Source: Bacteroides sp. (GTDB lineage Bacteria; Bacteroidota; Bacteroidia; Bacteroidales; Muribaculaceae). From it: a DNA stretch of 62,781 nt. Positions 1 to 8,165 of this stretch are shown here, one piece after another (position 1 is the stretch's first letter; the number at the start of each line of letters is the position of its first letter). The stretch is taken from NCBI GenBank assembly GCA_014802435.1, contig JAAVCG010000005.1:407342-470122 (forward strand), given 5' to 3'. The position numbers were made by a program, and so were the translations under genes. The notes beneath the pieces are model-generated. The model was not told where the DNA came from. It searched no databases and was given only the letters and a program-made list of their open reading frames with translations.

Positions 1-387
1 TGGACGCTATCAACAGTAGTGGAGCCGAACCCTCAGTTTATTAAAGAGAATCTCCAAGATATCACTCCGGAAATGGTAAAGATATGTGAAAAGATATATG
101 ATCTGATCGATACTCCAACGGTAGGGGCCTCGGGGGCTCTCTATGGCATTCTGTTAGGCTTTGCGATGCTCTTCCCGAATATGCCCTTATATTTCTTTTT
201 CATTCCGGTGCCAATCAAGGCAAAATGGATGGTTTTGGGCTATGGCGTCATCGAGCTCTTCTTTGGGGTGACGGGGCTGCAATCAGGAGTTGCCCACTTT
301 GCTCATTTAGGAGGTATGCTCGTAGCCCTGCTGTTGATTCTTTATTGGCGAAAAAATGGAGAGATTAATCGTGGACCGCTCTACTAA
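1..387 (+). CDS. Rhomboid family intramembrane serine protease (5' truncated by window edge)
   Basis: The reading frame is open from base 1, so the true start lies outside the window and only the C-terminal part is visible. Rhomboids cleave substrates within the inner membrane using a Ser-His dyad. The serine motif GASGALYG and the histidine motif AHLGGM are both present, in hydrophobic helices separated by a short loop, as in the last transmembrane segments of the family. The 3' end overlaps the next rhomboid gene by 32 bp, so the two are probably translated together. Substrates cannot be inferred. Family assignment is firm; the N-terminal half is unseen. Confidence 0.9.
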   Translation, partial: WTLSTVVEPNPQFIKENLQDITPEMVKICEKIYDLIDTPTVGASGALYGILLGFAMLFPNMPLYFFFIPVPIKAKWMVLGYGVIELFFGVTGLQSGVAHFAHLGGMLVALLLILYWRKNGEINRGPLY

Positions 388-1075
388 ATGGCTCTTGGGG
401 CTCAACCTTGGAGGTTTTATTCTGCTCCATATCCTGGCCTATTTCGGCGCCGGGATTGACGCTCTGGGGTTCTCTTTACCCCGCCCTTGGGCGTGGACTC
501 CGCTGACTTATATGTTCAGCCAGGGGTCAGCGATTGAGCTGCTGTTTAATCTGCTTTGGCTCTGGTGTTTCAGCCGATTGTTTATGCTCGTAGGAACCCC
601 GAAGCGGCTGCTGACGGCCTATATATGCGGCGGAATGGGCGGCGCCCTGATGTTTTTTACGGCATGGGCCATGGGGTTGATTCCGGGTGGAGTCCTGCTC
701 GGAGCCAGCGCTTCAATTATCGGGATAGCCGTTTGCGGCGCTATTCTTGCGCCTGACTATGGAGTAAATCTGCTGCTCATCGGGCGAGTGACGCTTCGCA
801 CCGTAGCCCTTCTGACCGTCCTTTTCAGCCTTCTGCCTTTTCTGGAACATAACGCCGGGGGCGGCTGGGCCCACATTGGCGGCGCCCTTGCAGGGGGGCT
901 CTGCGGACTGGCTATGAGACGAGGCTGGATGCCCCGCTTTTCGCGCCGAACAATCAAGAAACAAGAAGAATTGATGACCCTTGACTCGCTTTTGGACAAG
1001 GTTAAACGCTCGGGATATGCCTCGCTTAACGCGGCCGAGCGGCGTCGTCTTTTAGAATTAAGCAATAAATTATGA
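356..1075 (+). CDS. Rhomboid family intramembrane serine protease
   Basis: A 239-residue multi-spanning inner-membrane protein. The catalytic serine motif GASAS (Ser118) and the histidine in WAHIGGALAG (His173) form the expected rhomboid dyad, and an Asn in the helix ELLFNLLWLW (Asn66) matches the conserved Asn of an early helix. A basic soluble tail of about 45 residues follows the last helix and carries a run rich in Arg, Lys, Glu and Leu. The ATG at 356 lies inside the preceding rhomboid gene, and the 3' end overlaps the next gene by 4 bp (ATGA type), so rhomboid-rhomboid-EEP looks like one operon. The two rhomboids are diverged, not a recent duplication. Confidence 0.92.
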   Translation: MERLIVDRSTKWLLGLNLGGFILLHILAYFGAGIDALGFSLPRPWAWTPLTYMFSQGSAIELLFNLLWLWCFSRLFMLVGTPKRLLTAYICGGMGGALMFFTAWAMGLIPGGVLLGASASIIGIAVCGAILAPDYGVNLLLIGRVTLRTVALLTVLFSLLPFLEHNAGGGWAHIGGALAGGLCGLAMRRGWMPRFSRRTIKKQEELMTLDSLLDKVKRSGYASLNAAERRRLLELSNKL

Positions 1076-2196
1076 AACGGATTTTCCAATTTTTGAGTCG
1101 TCGCTGGCTTCCATTTTGGGTAGCCTTCAACGTATTGATAGCCGGGATTGCGGTGTTTACGGGCTTCGGGGGCGATATCGACCCGGAGAAGATGCCCTTT
1201 GCCGGACTTGCCCTGCTGAGTTTCCCGGTATGGTATATTCTGACGGGGCTGATGCTGATACTGAATCTGCTGTTATGCCGGCCATTAGCTCCGGTCAATC
1301 TGTTGGGCCTTCTGATAGCCTTGAAGCCCTTCTTGGTGTTCTGCCCTCTCAACTTCGGGAGCCACGAACTGACGGCGGAAGAGGAGCCGCGGGCGTTTAA
1401 GATTTTAAGTTATAACATTCTGAGCTTCGTTGATAACGTTGAATCCAATCCGGATTATAACAACACGATGCATGAGGTTCTGGCCTCGGGGGCTGATGTT
1501 CTTGCGCTCTTCGAGTATGAGAATCAGGGTCCGTTGAGCCGCTTTGTGCCTCAGACTCAGATTGACAGTCTGAAGGCTCTTTATCCCTATTATCAGCGCG
1601 GGGGGCGAGGTACGGTCATGTACTCCAAGCGTCCGATTCTCCACATTCAGCCGCCAGAGAATTTGCCCTCCAAGGGGTCAATCGAGGCTTTCAGGACTCA
1701 GGTTTGTCACCGTCCCATCAACGTTTTTGCGGTCCATCTGGAGTCATTCGGGCTCAACCATGAAGACAAGGAAATGTATAAGAAACTAACGGAAAACAGC
1801 CCCAAACGGAGCGAAATTAACGCGATGCGGGGGCTTATTCTCGATAAGATTTATCATGCGTTTCGTAACCGCGGCTATCAGGCATTGATTTTGCGGCAGT
1901 ATGCCGACGTGCTTGGGGGCAATACGGTAATCTGCGGCGATTTCAATGACGTTGGCGGATGCCGAGTAATCAAAGTGCTCGAGGAGGCGGGGTTTACGGA
2001 TGTCTATACGTCCATCGGGTTAGGGCCGACAGTTACGTTTAATGACCCCTATTTTTACTTCAGGATAGACCATGTGCTTTATCGCGGACAGCTAAAGGCG
2101 ATAGACATTGAAAGGGGCAACGTCGCGTCGAGCGACCATTACCCCTTGCTGACAACCTTCGTCTGGGACGAGGATGTTCCGACGATAAATTATTAG
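1072..2196 (+). CDS. Endonuclease/exonuclease/phosphatase (EEP) family membrane-anchored hydrolase
   Basis: 374 residues. The N-terminal ~100 residues hold about three hydrophobic helices, so the catalytic domain is probably tethered to the inner membrane. The remainder has EEP-fold motifs: the opening strand ILSYNIL, a Glu in ADVLALFEYEN, the Asp/Asn motif CGDFNDV and the terminal SSDHYPL motif, which supply the metal and phosphate ligands in this superfamily (DNase I, inositol phosphatases, sphingomyelinases). The substrate cannot be read from sequence. It overlaps the upstream rhomboid by 4 bp and converges on the XRE regulator, sharing 4 bp at the stop codons. Confidence 0.85.
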   Translation: MKRIFQFLSRRWLPFWVAFNVLIAGIAVFTGFGGDIDPEKMPFAGLALLSFPVWYILTGLMLILNLLLCRPLAPVNLLGLLIALKPFLVFCPLNFGSHELTAEEEPRAFKILSYNILSFVDNVESNPDYNNTMHEVLASGADVLALFEYENQGPLSRFVPQTQIDSLKALYPYYQRGGRGTVMYSKRPILHIQPPENLPSKGSIEAFRTQVCHRPINVFAVHLESFGLNHEDKEMYKKLTENSPKRSEINAMRGLILDKIYHAFRNRGYQALILRQYADVLGGNTVICGDFNDVGGCRVIKVLEEAGFTDVYTSIGLGPTVTFNDPYFYFRIDHVLYRGQLKAIDIERGNVASSDHYPLLTTFVWDEDVPTINY

Positions 2197-2705
2197 CGCG
2201 GAATGAAGCTCTGATAAGAATTATCCGAGTAAAAAACCATAATATTAACGATAGATTTAGTGCCGTCGGCGGGAATATTAACCGTAGGCGGCACTTCATT
2301 TTTTAGCTCTACGGGGTCAGCAGCGGGCTCCTCATCGCCAAACATCATAGGCTCACCGGAAGAAGAAATTCCGGGGGCAAATAATGAGCTTTGGTCATTA
2401 TCATCGGGGGCAAATACGCCCTGAGATTGATAAGCTGCAGGGGCAGCCTGAGGGGGATTTTGAGGCGCTGAGAATTGAATATTTTGAGGAGTGAGCATCT
2501 CTCCTTCGCCAAAAAGCAGCCACATGACGCTAAGGCGGGGGTATGCCTCATGAATCTTGGCAATAACCTCGTCAGAGATTTTCTTGTTACGTCCTCCGAG
2601 AATCTGAGAGAGTGAAGGACGGGGAATGTTACAAGCATCGGCAAACTGCGTGCTTGAGATATTATTAGCGGCCATAAAGGCCTTAATACGAGAAACGATA
2701 TCCAT
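2193..2705 (-). CDS. XRE/Cro-type helix-turn-helix transcriptional regulator
   Basis: 170 residues. I chose the ATG at 2705 because the helix-turn-helix domain begins there (MDIVSRIKAFMAANN); an in-frame extension to 2807 runs through promoter-like sequence. The first ~65 residues form a Cro/CI-type HTH (STQFADACNIPRPSLSQIL), ending in SVMWLLFGEGEML, a pattern typical of small Bacteroidetes XRE proteins. The rest is low-complexity, rich in Pro, Gln, Asp and Glu, and lacks a LexA-like protease domain, so this is not an obvious phage repressor. Three TTTGCAAA palindromes and a consensus promoter lie directly upstream, suggesting self-regulation. The stop overlaps that of the convergent EEP gene. 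Confidence 0.85.
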   Translation of the reverse strand: MDIVSRIKAFMAANNISSTQFADACNIPRPSLSQILGGRNKKISDEVIAKIHEAYPRLSVMWLLFGEGEMLTPQNIQFSAPQNPPQAAPAAYQSQGVFAPDDNDQSSLFAPGISSSGEPMMFGDEEPAADPVELKNEVPPTVNIPADGTKSIVNIMVFYSDNSYQSFIPR

Positions 2706-2731
2706 TTTGCATTTACATTTTGCAACTTTTG

Positions 2732-2800
2732 ACTTTGCAAAGTTAAACAAAAAATTTGAAACTGCAAAATTTATTTTTGTAAACTTTGCAAATTTGCAAA
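2732..2800. promoter_or_regulatory. Putative operator: three TTTGCAAA palindromes
   Basis: Perfect 8-bp palindromes TTTGCAAA occur at 2734-2741 (inside the 12-bp palindrome ACTTTGCAAAGT that covers the -7 box), 2785-2792 and 2793-2800 (adjacent copies). Their position on and behind the promoter of an HTH gene suggests an autoregulatory operator. That function is inferred. Confidence 0.5.
2738..2768 (-). promoter_or_regulatory. Promoter of the XRE regulator
   Basis: On the minus strand, TTTG (2765-2768), a 19-nt spacer and TAACTTTG (2738-2745) match the Bacteroidetes -33/-7 consensus. It predicts a 5' leader of roughly 28 nt before the ATG at 2705. Confidence 0.7.
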
Positions 2801-3429
2801 TTAACAAATGAAATTATTTACATTTTATTTGTAAACTACCCACAGTGACGTAATCCCTATCAGCGGCAAGAGCATGACCGGACAGCCCGGATATAATAAC
2901 GCTTTTCTTTAAGTATTTTAGGCAATAATCTGATTATATGAGCGTTTATGCGCTCATATAGCGCTTAATATCGCCAATAAACAGCAAAAGCGCACTGCTG
3001 AGGCTATTAAACCCGCAATGCGCTTTAATTTTATGGTATAACAAGCTGAGTTTCAGCAGCTATATACCGTTTGTTAAAAAATCTTAACTCTTTATATTTT
3101 CAATCCGTAAACGGTTTGCATTTCCCAATCCGCCCAATCATCTGCTGTTAACTTTTGCATCTCACCGATGATGATTGCATTTTTAAACTGAGGTTTAATA
3201 TTGCAAATTTTAGTAATTTGTAATCAATGTCAATTTTAACATTTCTAAAAATTGCTTTTCTGAATTTTTGATGTTTGCATTTCCGTTAATGATTTACATT
3301 TCTTAATCATCACAGATGCAAACTCTTGAATTTCTATTTGGGAAATTTTTGCAAGCCGTTTCAATGTACTCCTGAGGACTTCTCCTCTACTCTATTTCAA
3401 CAACTTGCCCCAAGAGAAGGTTCAAGAAA

Positions 3430-3453
3430 GAGGCGCTGAGAATTGAATATTTT
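3430..3453. repeat. 24-bp direct repeat of a segment of the XRE gene (other copy 2462-2485)
   Basis: The 24 bases at 3430-3453, beginning GAGGCGCTGAG and ending GAATATTTT, are identical to 2462-2485 inside the XRE regulator coding sequence. Flanks differ. A match of this length within 1 kb is very unlikely by chance, so it is probably the remnant of a local duplication or recombination. Confidence 0.75.
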
Positions 3454-3565
3454 TGTCGGCGCGACCAATTACCCTGAAATATTCCCTCCCCGGTTATACG
3501 AAAACGGGGGGCAGTTGCGTTAAATAATCATGCGCGCGCAAATGCGCCCTACTCCATTTTTTTGT

Positions 3566-5968
3566 ATGAAACTTCATCCACTCATTATAACATTTCTCCT
3601 GGCGATGCTTGCGCCGGCGGTTCAAGCTCAGGTCAAGATTCACGGCAAGGTCAGTCATGGCGACGGGGCCGCGGCCGAACCTCTTGAATTCGTAACCGTA
3701 GGAATCAAGGGCACGGCCATCGGCACATTCACGAGCCTTGAAGGCGACTACTCACTCTCCGCCCCCGAGGCCGACACCATCATAGTGACGTTTCACTGCG
3801 TGGGCTATCATGACATGGAACGCAAGCTGATTTCGCCCAAGGGCGACATGACCCTCAACGTCAAGATGCTTCCGTCGACGGTGCTAACCGAGCTGGAAGT
3901 CACCGAGTACAGAAAGCAGACCGGTGGGGTTCAGAAAATAGACCATCAGGCCTACAAATATGCAGCCGATGCCAGCGGCGGCTCCATAGAGAGTCTGCTG
4001 ACGACGATGGCCGGAGTGAGCTCCACGAATGAGATGTCGTCACAATACTCGGTTCGCGGCGGCTCCTATGATGAAAATTCCGTCTATATTAACGGAGTTG
4101 AAGTTTACAGGCCTCAACTCGTCAGCTCGGGCCAACAGGAAGGGCTGAGCATTATCAATCCGGCGATGGTGCGCGAAGTAGAATTCTCAACGGGTGGCTT
4201 CCCCGCCGAATATGGCGACAAGATGAGTTCAGCCCTCTCCATTACCTATCGGCAGCCGGAAAGCTTTGAAGGCTCAGTCAGCGCCTCGCTGATGGGCGCG
4301 TCACTTGCCCTGGGCACCGGGAGCAAACGCTTCAGCCAGCTCCACGGAATCAGATATAAGCGCAACAACTCGCTTCTCTCCTCGCTGGAAACTCAAGGAG
4401 AATATAATCCTAACTTCTTTGACTATCAAACGAACCTCAACTTCCGCATCAATCAGAAATGGAAGGCTTCATTTCTGGGTAACATAGCCATCAATAATTA
4501 TCGCTTCACTCCGGCCACACGGCAAACCAACTTCGGCACATCAGAAGACGCCAAGCAATTCACAGTCTATTTCGACGGCCGGGAGAAGGACCGCTTCGAG
4601 ACCTACTTTGGCGCGGCGATGCTTAACTTCCGACCCTCGCGCACCATGGACTTCACCCTGCTGGCCTCCGGTTACTATACCAACGAACTTGTCAGCTACG
4701 ACATTTCCGGCGAATACTGGCTTGACCAGGCGGGCACCGGTTCCGTAGGCGGCGAACTTGGAGTAGGCAAATATAAGGAACACGCGCGCAACCGCCTCAA
4801 AGGCTCAGTGTTCACCCTTGCACTGCGCGGCAATACGGGGCTTAACAACCATAATCTGAGCTATGGGGTCAGCTATAACACGGAGCGTATTCTTGACCGT
4901 TCACGCGAATGGGAGATGAGAGACTCCGCCGGCTATTCCCTGCCGTTTAATCCTGATGCGGTCAAGGTTATTTATAATCAGTATTCTCATCATGACTTGG
5001 AGACATCGCGCCTGGCCTTCTTCATTCAAGACTCCTGGCGCATCAACTCCAGCGCGGGATTCCTGACGGTCAATGCGGGTATTCGCGGCTCCTACTGGAA
5101 CTTTAACCGGGAATTTCTCTTCTCGCCTCGCGCCTCAGTGGGTTTTGTGCCTGATGCTCATTCCTCATGGGCCTTCCGTTTTGCGACGGGTCTTTACTAT
5201 CAAAGTCCGTTCTATAAGGAATATCGCCAACCGATTGAGGACGCCGACGGCAATTCAATAATTCAGCTCAACCGGGGCATCAAGTCGCAACGCTCCCTGC
5301 AGTTTATTGCCGGCGCGGACTATTCATTCCGCTCCATGAACCGCCCGTTCAAGCTCTCGGCCGAGGCCTATTATAAGGCCTTGGGCAATCTGATTCCCTA
5401 TGAGATTGACAATCTGAAGCTGAATTACTCAGGAGTCAACGGCGGCTCAGGCTATGCCATGGGACTCGACATGAAGCTCTTCGGTCAATTCGTTCCGGGG
5501 TCTGACTCATGGATTTCATTCTCATTGATGAAGACTCAGGAGAATCTTAACGGAGTGAAAGTTCCGCGACCAACGGATCAGCGCTACTCCATCGCCCTCT
5601 ACTTCACGGATTATTTCCCCAAATTTCCGAAGCTGAAATTCTCGCTCCGCGGCATCTTTTCTGACGGGCTTCCCGTTACTCCTCCGCGCTCCACCCGCGA
5701 TAAGGGCTACTTCCGCACTCCCGCCTATAAGCGCGTCGACATCGGCCTGAGCTACGCACTGCTCTCCGAACTCAAGGAAGGGGAAACGCGCAGCGGCTTT
5801 CTGCGTCATTTCAAGAGCATCTGGATTGGGCTTGACTGCTTCAACCTGCTTGATATTTCCAATGTCAGCTCCTATTACTGGGTCACGGACGTCAATAATA
5901 TCCAGTATGCCGTGCCCAACTATCTGACGCGCCGACAATTTAACATCCACTTGAACATAGAATTTTAA
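3566..5968 (+). CDS. TonB-dependent outer-membrane receptor
   Basis: 800 residues from the ATG at 3566, chosen because it opens a good signal peptide (MKLHPLIITFLLAMLAPAVQA); the frame is open 36 bp further upstream. Residues ~22-105 are a carboxypeptidase-regulatory-like beta-sandwich, ~120-230 a plug domain (YSVRGGSYDENSVYINGVEV), and the rest an outer-membrane beta-barrel ending NIHLNIEF with a terminal Phe. It should import a ligand across the outer membrane with TonB-ExbBD energy. No SusD partner lies beside it, so it is not a typical polysaccharide-utilisation SusC; the ligand is unknown. rmuC begins 4 bp after its stop. Confidence 0.92.
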   Translation: MKLHPLIITFLLAMLAPAVQAQVKIHGKVSHGDGAAAEPLEFVTVGIKGTAIGTFTSLEGDYSLSAPEADTIIVTFHCVGYHDMERKLISPKGDMTLNVKMLPSTVLTELEVTEYRKQTGGVQKIDHQAYKYAADASGGSIESLLTTMAGVSSTNEMSSQYSVRGGSYDENSVYINGVEVYRPQLVSSGQQEGLSIINPAMVREVEFSTGGFPAEYGDKMSSALSITYRQPESFEGSVSASLMGASLALGTGSKRFSQLHGIRYKRNNSLLSSLETQGEYNPNFFDYQTNLNFRINQKWKASFLGNIAINNYRFTPATRQTNFGTSEDAKQFTVYFDGREKDRFETYFGAAMLNFRPSRTMDFTLLASGYYTNELVSYDISGEYWLDQAGTGSVGGELGVGKYKEHARNRLKGSVFTLALRGNTGLNNHNLSYGVSYNTERILDRSREWEMRDSAGYSLPFNPDAVKVIYNQYSHHDLETSRLAFFIQDSWRINSSAGFLTVNAGIRGSYWNFNREFLFSPRASVGFVPDAHSSWAFRFATGLYYQSPFYKEYRQPIEDADGNSIIQLNRGIKSQRSLQFIAGADYSFRSMNRPFKLSAEAYYKALGNLIPYEIDNLKLNYSGVNGGSGYAMGLDMKLFGQFVPGSDSWISFSLMKTQENLNGVKVPRPTDQRYSIALYFTDYFPKFPKLKFSLRGIFSDGLPVTPPRSTRDKGYFRTPAYKRVDIGLSYALLSELKEGETRSGFLRHFKSIWIGLDCFNLLDISNVSSYYWVTDVNNIQYAVPNYLTRRQFNIHLNIEF

Positions 5969-5972
5969 AAAC

Positions 5973-7046
5973 ATGATTGCAGGAATCATCATTCTCAGCC
6001 TCCTGCTCCTGGGGGCTATTATATATATAATGCGTCTGACGGCCGAAAAAGCGTCGCTTCAGGCGCGCATAGAATCCTCAGAACAGAGCGAGGAGAAATT
6101 TCAGTCCATAGCGGGCGAGATAATGAACCGCCAGCGCGCCGACCTGCGTTCAGAAACGTCGGCCCAGATGCAGATGCTTCTCGAGCCGCTTCGGCGCGAA
6201 ATGGACACGTTCAGCCGCACCGTGTCAGAAAAATATTCCCGCGAAGCCTCCGAGCGCTTTGCCCTGCGCGAAAAAGTTGATGAACTGCGCGAACTCAACA
6301 TGGCCATCGGTCAGGAGACGCGGCGCCTCTATAACGCCCTGCGCGGCAACAATAAGGAGCAGGGAAAATGGGGCGAGCTCGTCTTGCAAACCATCCTGGA
6401 GAATGCCGGACTGACTGAGGGGCGAGAGTTCGTCACTCAGCAAGTTGCGGGGGATTTGCGCCCCGACGTGGTTGTTAATTTTCCCGGGGCGGGATGTGTC
6501 GTCATCGACTCCAAGACTTCGATGACCTCTTATATGGCTTACTGTGATGCGGAAACCGAGGAGCAGCGCCAGATTGCCGCCAAGGGACACGTAGCCTCCG
6601 TTCGCCGACACATTGATGAGCTTGCGCGCAAGAATTATCAGGCCATTACGGGGCGTGACAAGCGCCTGGAGTTCGTCATGATGTTTATGCCGAATGAGGG
6701 AGCATATCTGGCAGCCATGCAATTTGAACCGGGGCTCTGGGAGGAGGCTTATCGCAAGCAGGTAATCATCATTTCGCCGACTCATCTGCTCTCCGTGTTG
6801 CGCCTGGTTCAGCAGATGTGGCGCCACGATGCACAAAACAAGAATGCCCTCGCCATAGCCGAAGAGGCCGGAAAGATGTATGATAAGTTCATCGGCTTCG
6901 TGGATAATCTGTCTGATGTTGAAAAGAAACTTGCTCAGGCCTCTGAAGCCCTGAGTCGGGCACAGCGCCAACTTGACTCCGGCCCGGGCAATCTTGCCTC
7001 AAAGGCCCTCAAACTCAAAGAAATGGGCGCCAAGACGAGCAAATGA
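5973..7046 (+). CDS. rmuC: DNA recombination protein RmuC homologue
   Basis: 357 residues. One N-terminal transmembrane helix (residues ~2-22) is followed by a long coiled coil (to about residue 105) and then the RmuC nuclease-like domain, with KWGELVLQTILENAGL, the PD-(D/E)xK-like strand RPDVVVNFPGAGCVVIDSKTS and FMPNEGAYLAA. RmuC limits rearrangements at short inverted repeats in E. coli; the family is predicted to be a nuclease. The gene lies 4 bp behind the TonB receptor, and a composite tandem-repeat array begins 5 bp after its stop codon. Confidence 0.92.
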   Translation: MIAGIIILSLLLLGAIIYIMRLTAEKASLQARIESSEQSEEKFQSIAGEIMNRQRADLRSETSAQMQMLLEPLRREMDTFSRTVSEKYSREASERFALREKVDELRELNMAIGQETRRLYNALRGNNKEQGKWGELVLQTILENAGLTEGREFVTQQVAGDLRPDVVVNFPGAGCVVIDSKTSMTSYMAYCDAETEEQRQIAAKGHVASVRRHIDELARKNYQAITGRDKRLEFVMMFMPNEGAYLAAMQFEPGLWEEAYRKQVIIISPTHLLSVLRLVQQMWRHDAQNKNALAIAEEAGKMYDKFIGFVDNLSDVEKKLAQASEALSRAQRQLDSGPGNLASKALKLKEMGAKTSK

Positions 7047-7050
7047 TGGG

Positions 7051-7205
7051 AAAATACAAAATACTAAATACAAAATACAGAATACAAAATACAAAATACA
7101 AAGTACAAAGTACAAAGTAAAAAATACAAAATTATAAGATTTATAAGATTTATAATCAGCACTAAACACTAAACACTAAACCATAAACCATAAACTTTAA
7201 ACAGA
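7051..7205. repeat. Composite tandem array 1: 7-bp, 9-bp, 7-bp blocks
   Basis: Block A, 7051-7134: twelve in-phase 7-mers of AAAATAC and variants (TAAATAC, AAAGTAC). Block B, 7132-7158: three 9-mers of TTATAAGAT type. Block C, 7164-7205: six 7-mers AAACACT, AAACCAT, AAACTTT. It fills most of the gap between rmuC and the DUF6249 gene. The same block order occurs at 58806-59010, and blocks B and C at 62678-62781. Confidence 0.85.
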
Positions 7206-7272
7206 AATGTTACCTTTCGGGGAGCCGGGGTGTCTTATTTGTGAAGTTTAACCATTAATCATCTTTTTAATT

Positions 7273-7689
7273 ATGTTTCAAGACATCACAAACCTCCTGA
7301 TTCCCATCTCCATCTGCGTAGTGCTCCCCATTGCAATCGTGTGGATTGTAATGCACACGGCTCAACTTCGTGACCGCCAACGCGCCGACATCATCCTCAA
7401 GGCCATCGAGACCAACAACGCCATCGATGCCAATCAGCTGCTCGGAGCGCTCTCCAAACCGCATAAGGCTCCGCGCACACCAGAGCAGCAACTTAACCTT
7501 CGCCTGACCATCGGCTCAATCTTCACCCTGCTCGGAGTAATGCTGACCGTCCTTACCGTGTTCATCTTCATTGAAGAGCCGATTCTGGGAATGATTTTTG
7601 CTATTTTCTGCATTATCTGCCTCAGCCTCGGCATTGGATTCCTTATCAGCTATCGCTCCATGCGCAAGCACATTAAGGCAGGAAAGTGA
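7273..7689 (+). CDS. DUF6249-type small membrane protein
   Basis: 138 residues. One hydrophobic helix at the N-terminus (residues ~8-27) precedes a cytoplasmic-type linker (RDRQRADIILKAIETN...LGALSKPHKAPRTPEQQ), then two helices (~75-98 and 101-124) and a basic tail. This arrangement resembles DUF6249 proteins that commonly precede an ECF sigma factor in Bacteroidetes. The stop codon overlaps the GTG start of the sigma factor gene, so the two are translationally coupled. A role in sensing or modulating sigma activity is inference from context; no function is established. Confidence 0.7.
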   Translation: MFQDITNLLIPISICVVLPIAIVWIVMHTAQLRDRQRADIILKAIETNNAIDANQLLGALSKPHKAPRTPEQQLNLRLTIGSIFTLLGVMLTVLTVFIFIEEPILGMIFAIFCIICLSLGIGFLISYRSMRKHIKAGK

Positions 7690-8165
7690 ACCGTCAAGAA
7701 TTCATTCACCTGACCACACGGCATCTTGAGGACCTTCGGCGCTTGCTGACGGCCCTCTGCTGTGGCGACCGAATGACGGCTGATGACTTGGCTCAAGACA
7801 CCCTGCTGAAGGCTTATGTGCAGATTGATTCACTGAAAGATGCTGAGAAATTCCGCGCGTGGCTGATGAAGATTGCCTATACCACTTTTCTGAACTCCCG
7901 GCGCGCGCTGAAACAGACTGAACCGGTGGATAATGCCATCGGCTTGATGACCGACTCAACGGCCGACAATTCATTCGATTATCAGGAACTATACTCGGCC
8001 CTCAACCGCCTCACCCCAATGGAGCGCACCTCCGTAACTCTCTATTATATTGAGGGATATGCAATCAAGGAAGTGGCAGAAATCATCGGGGTGAGCCCTG
8101 AGGCCGTCAAACAACACATTTATCGCGGACGCCAACACCTCCGCACTCTTTTAACTCACCTATGA
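7686..8165 (+). CDS. ECF-type RNA polymerase sigma-70 factor
   Basis: 159 residues, starting at a GTG that overlaps the previous stop. Region 2 is recognisable in MTADDLAQDTLLKAYVQIDSL and FRAWLMKIAYTTFLNSRR, and region 4 in ALNRLTPMERTSVTLYYIEG with the HTH IKEVAEIIGVSPEAVKQHIYRG. It should direct RNA polymerase to an alternative promoter set. It sits between two small membrane proteins, overlapping both by 4 bp, which suggests that one or both neighbours control its activity. Confidence 0.93.
   Translation: MNRQEFIHLTTRHLEDLRRLLTALCCGDRMTADDLAQDTLLKAYVQIDSLKDAEKFRAWLMKIAYTTFLNSRRALKQTEPVDNAIGLMTDSTADNSFDYQELYSALNRLTPMERTSVTLYYIEGYAIKEVAEIIGVSPEAVKQHIYRGRQHLRTLLTHL

Larger units (their letters stand above)
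2706..3565. other. Long gene-free region with hairpins and TTTGCA-type motifs
   Basis: About 860 bp without a convincing ORF. It holds the XRE promoter and palindromes at its left end. Two inverted repeats follow: a 9- to 10-bp stem at 2936-2944/2951-2959 with a 6-nt loop, and an 8-bp stem at 2987-2994/3019-3026. From about 3110 to 3360 there are many TTGCA, TTTGCATTT and TTTACATTT motifs resembling those in front of the XRE gene. A 24-bp exact copy of part of the XRE coding sequence lies at 3430-3453. I see no tRNA or known RNA fold and no clear promoter for the TonB receptor. Confidence 0.6.

Noticed and set aside
2193-3565. Prophage or integrated element around the XRE regulator
   Set aside because: No integrase, att-like duplication, structural or lysis gene is present; the HTH protein lacks a repressor protease domain.
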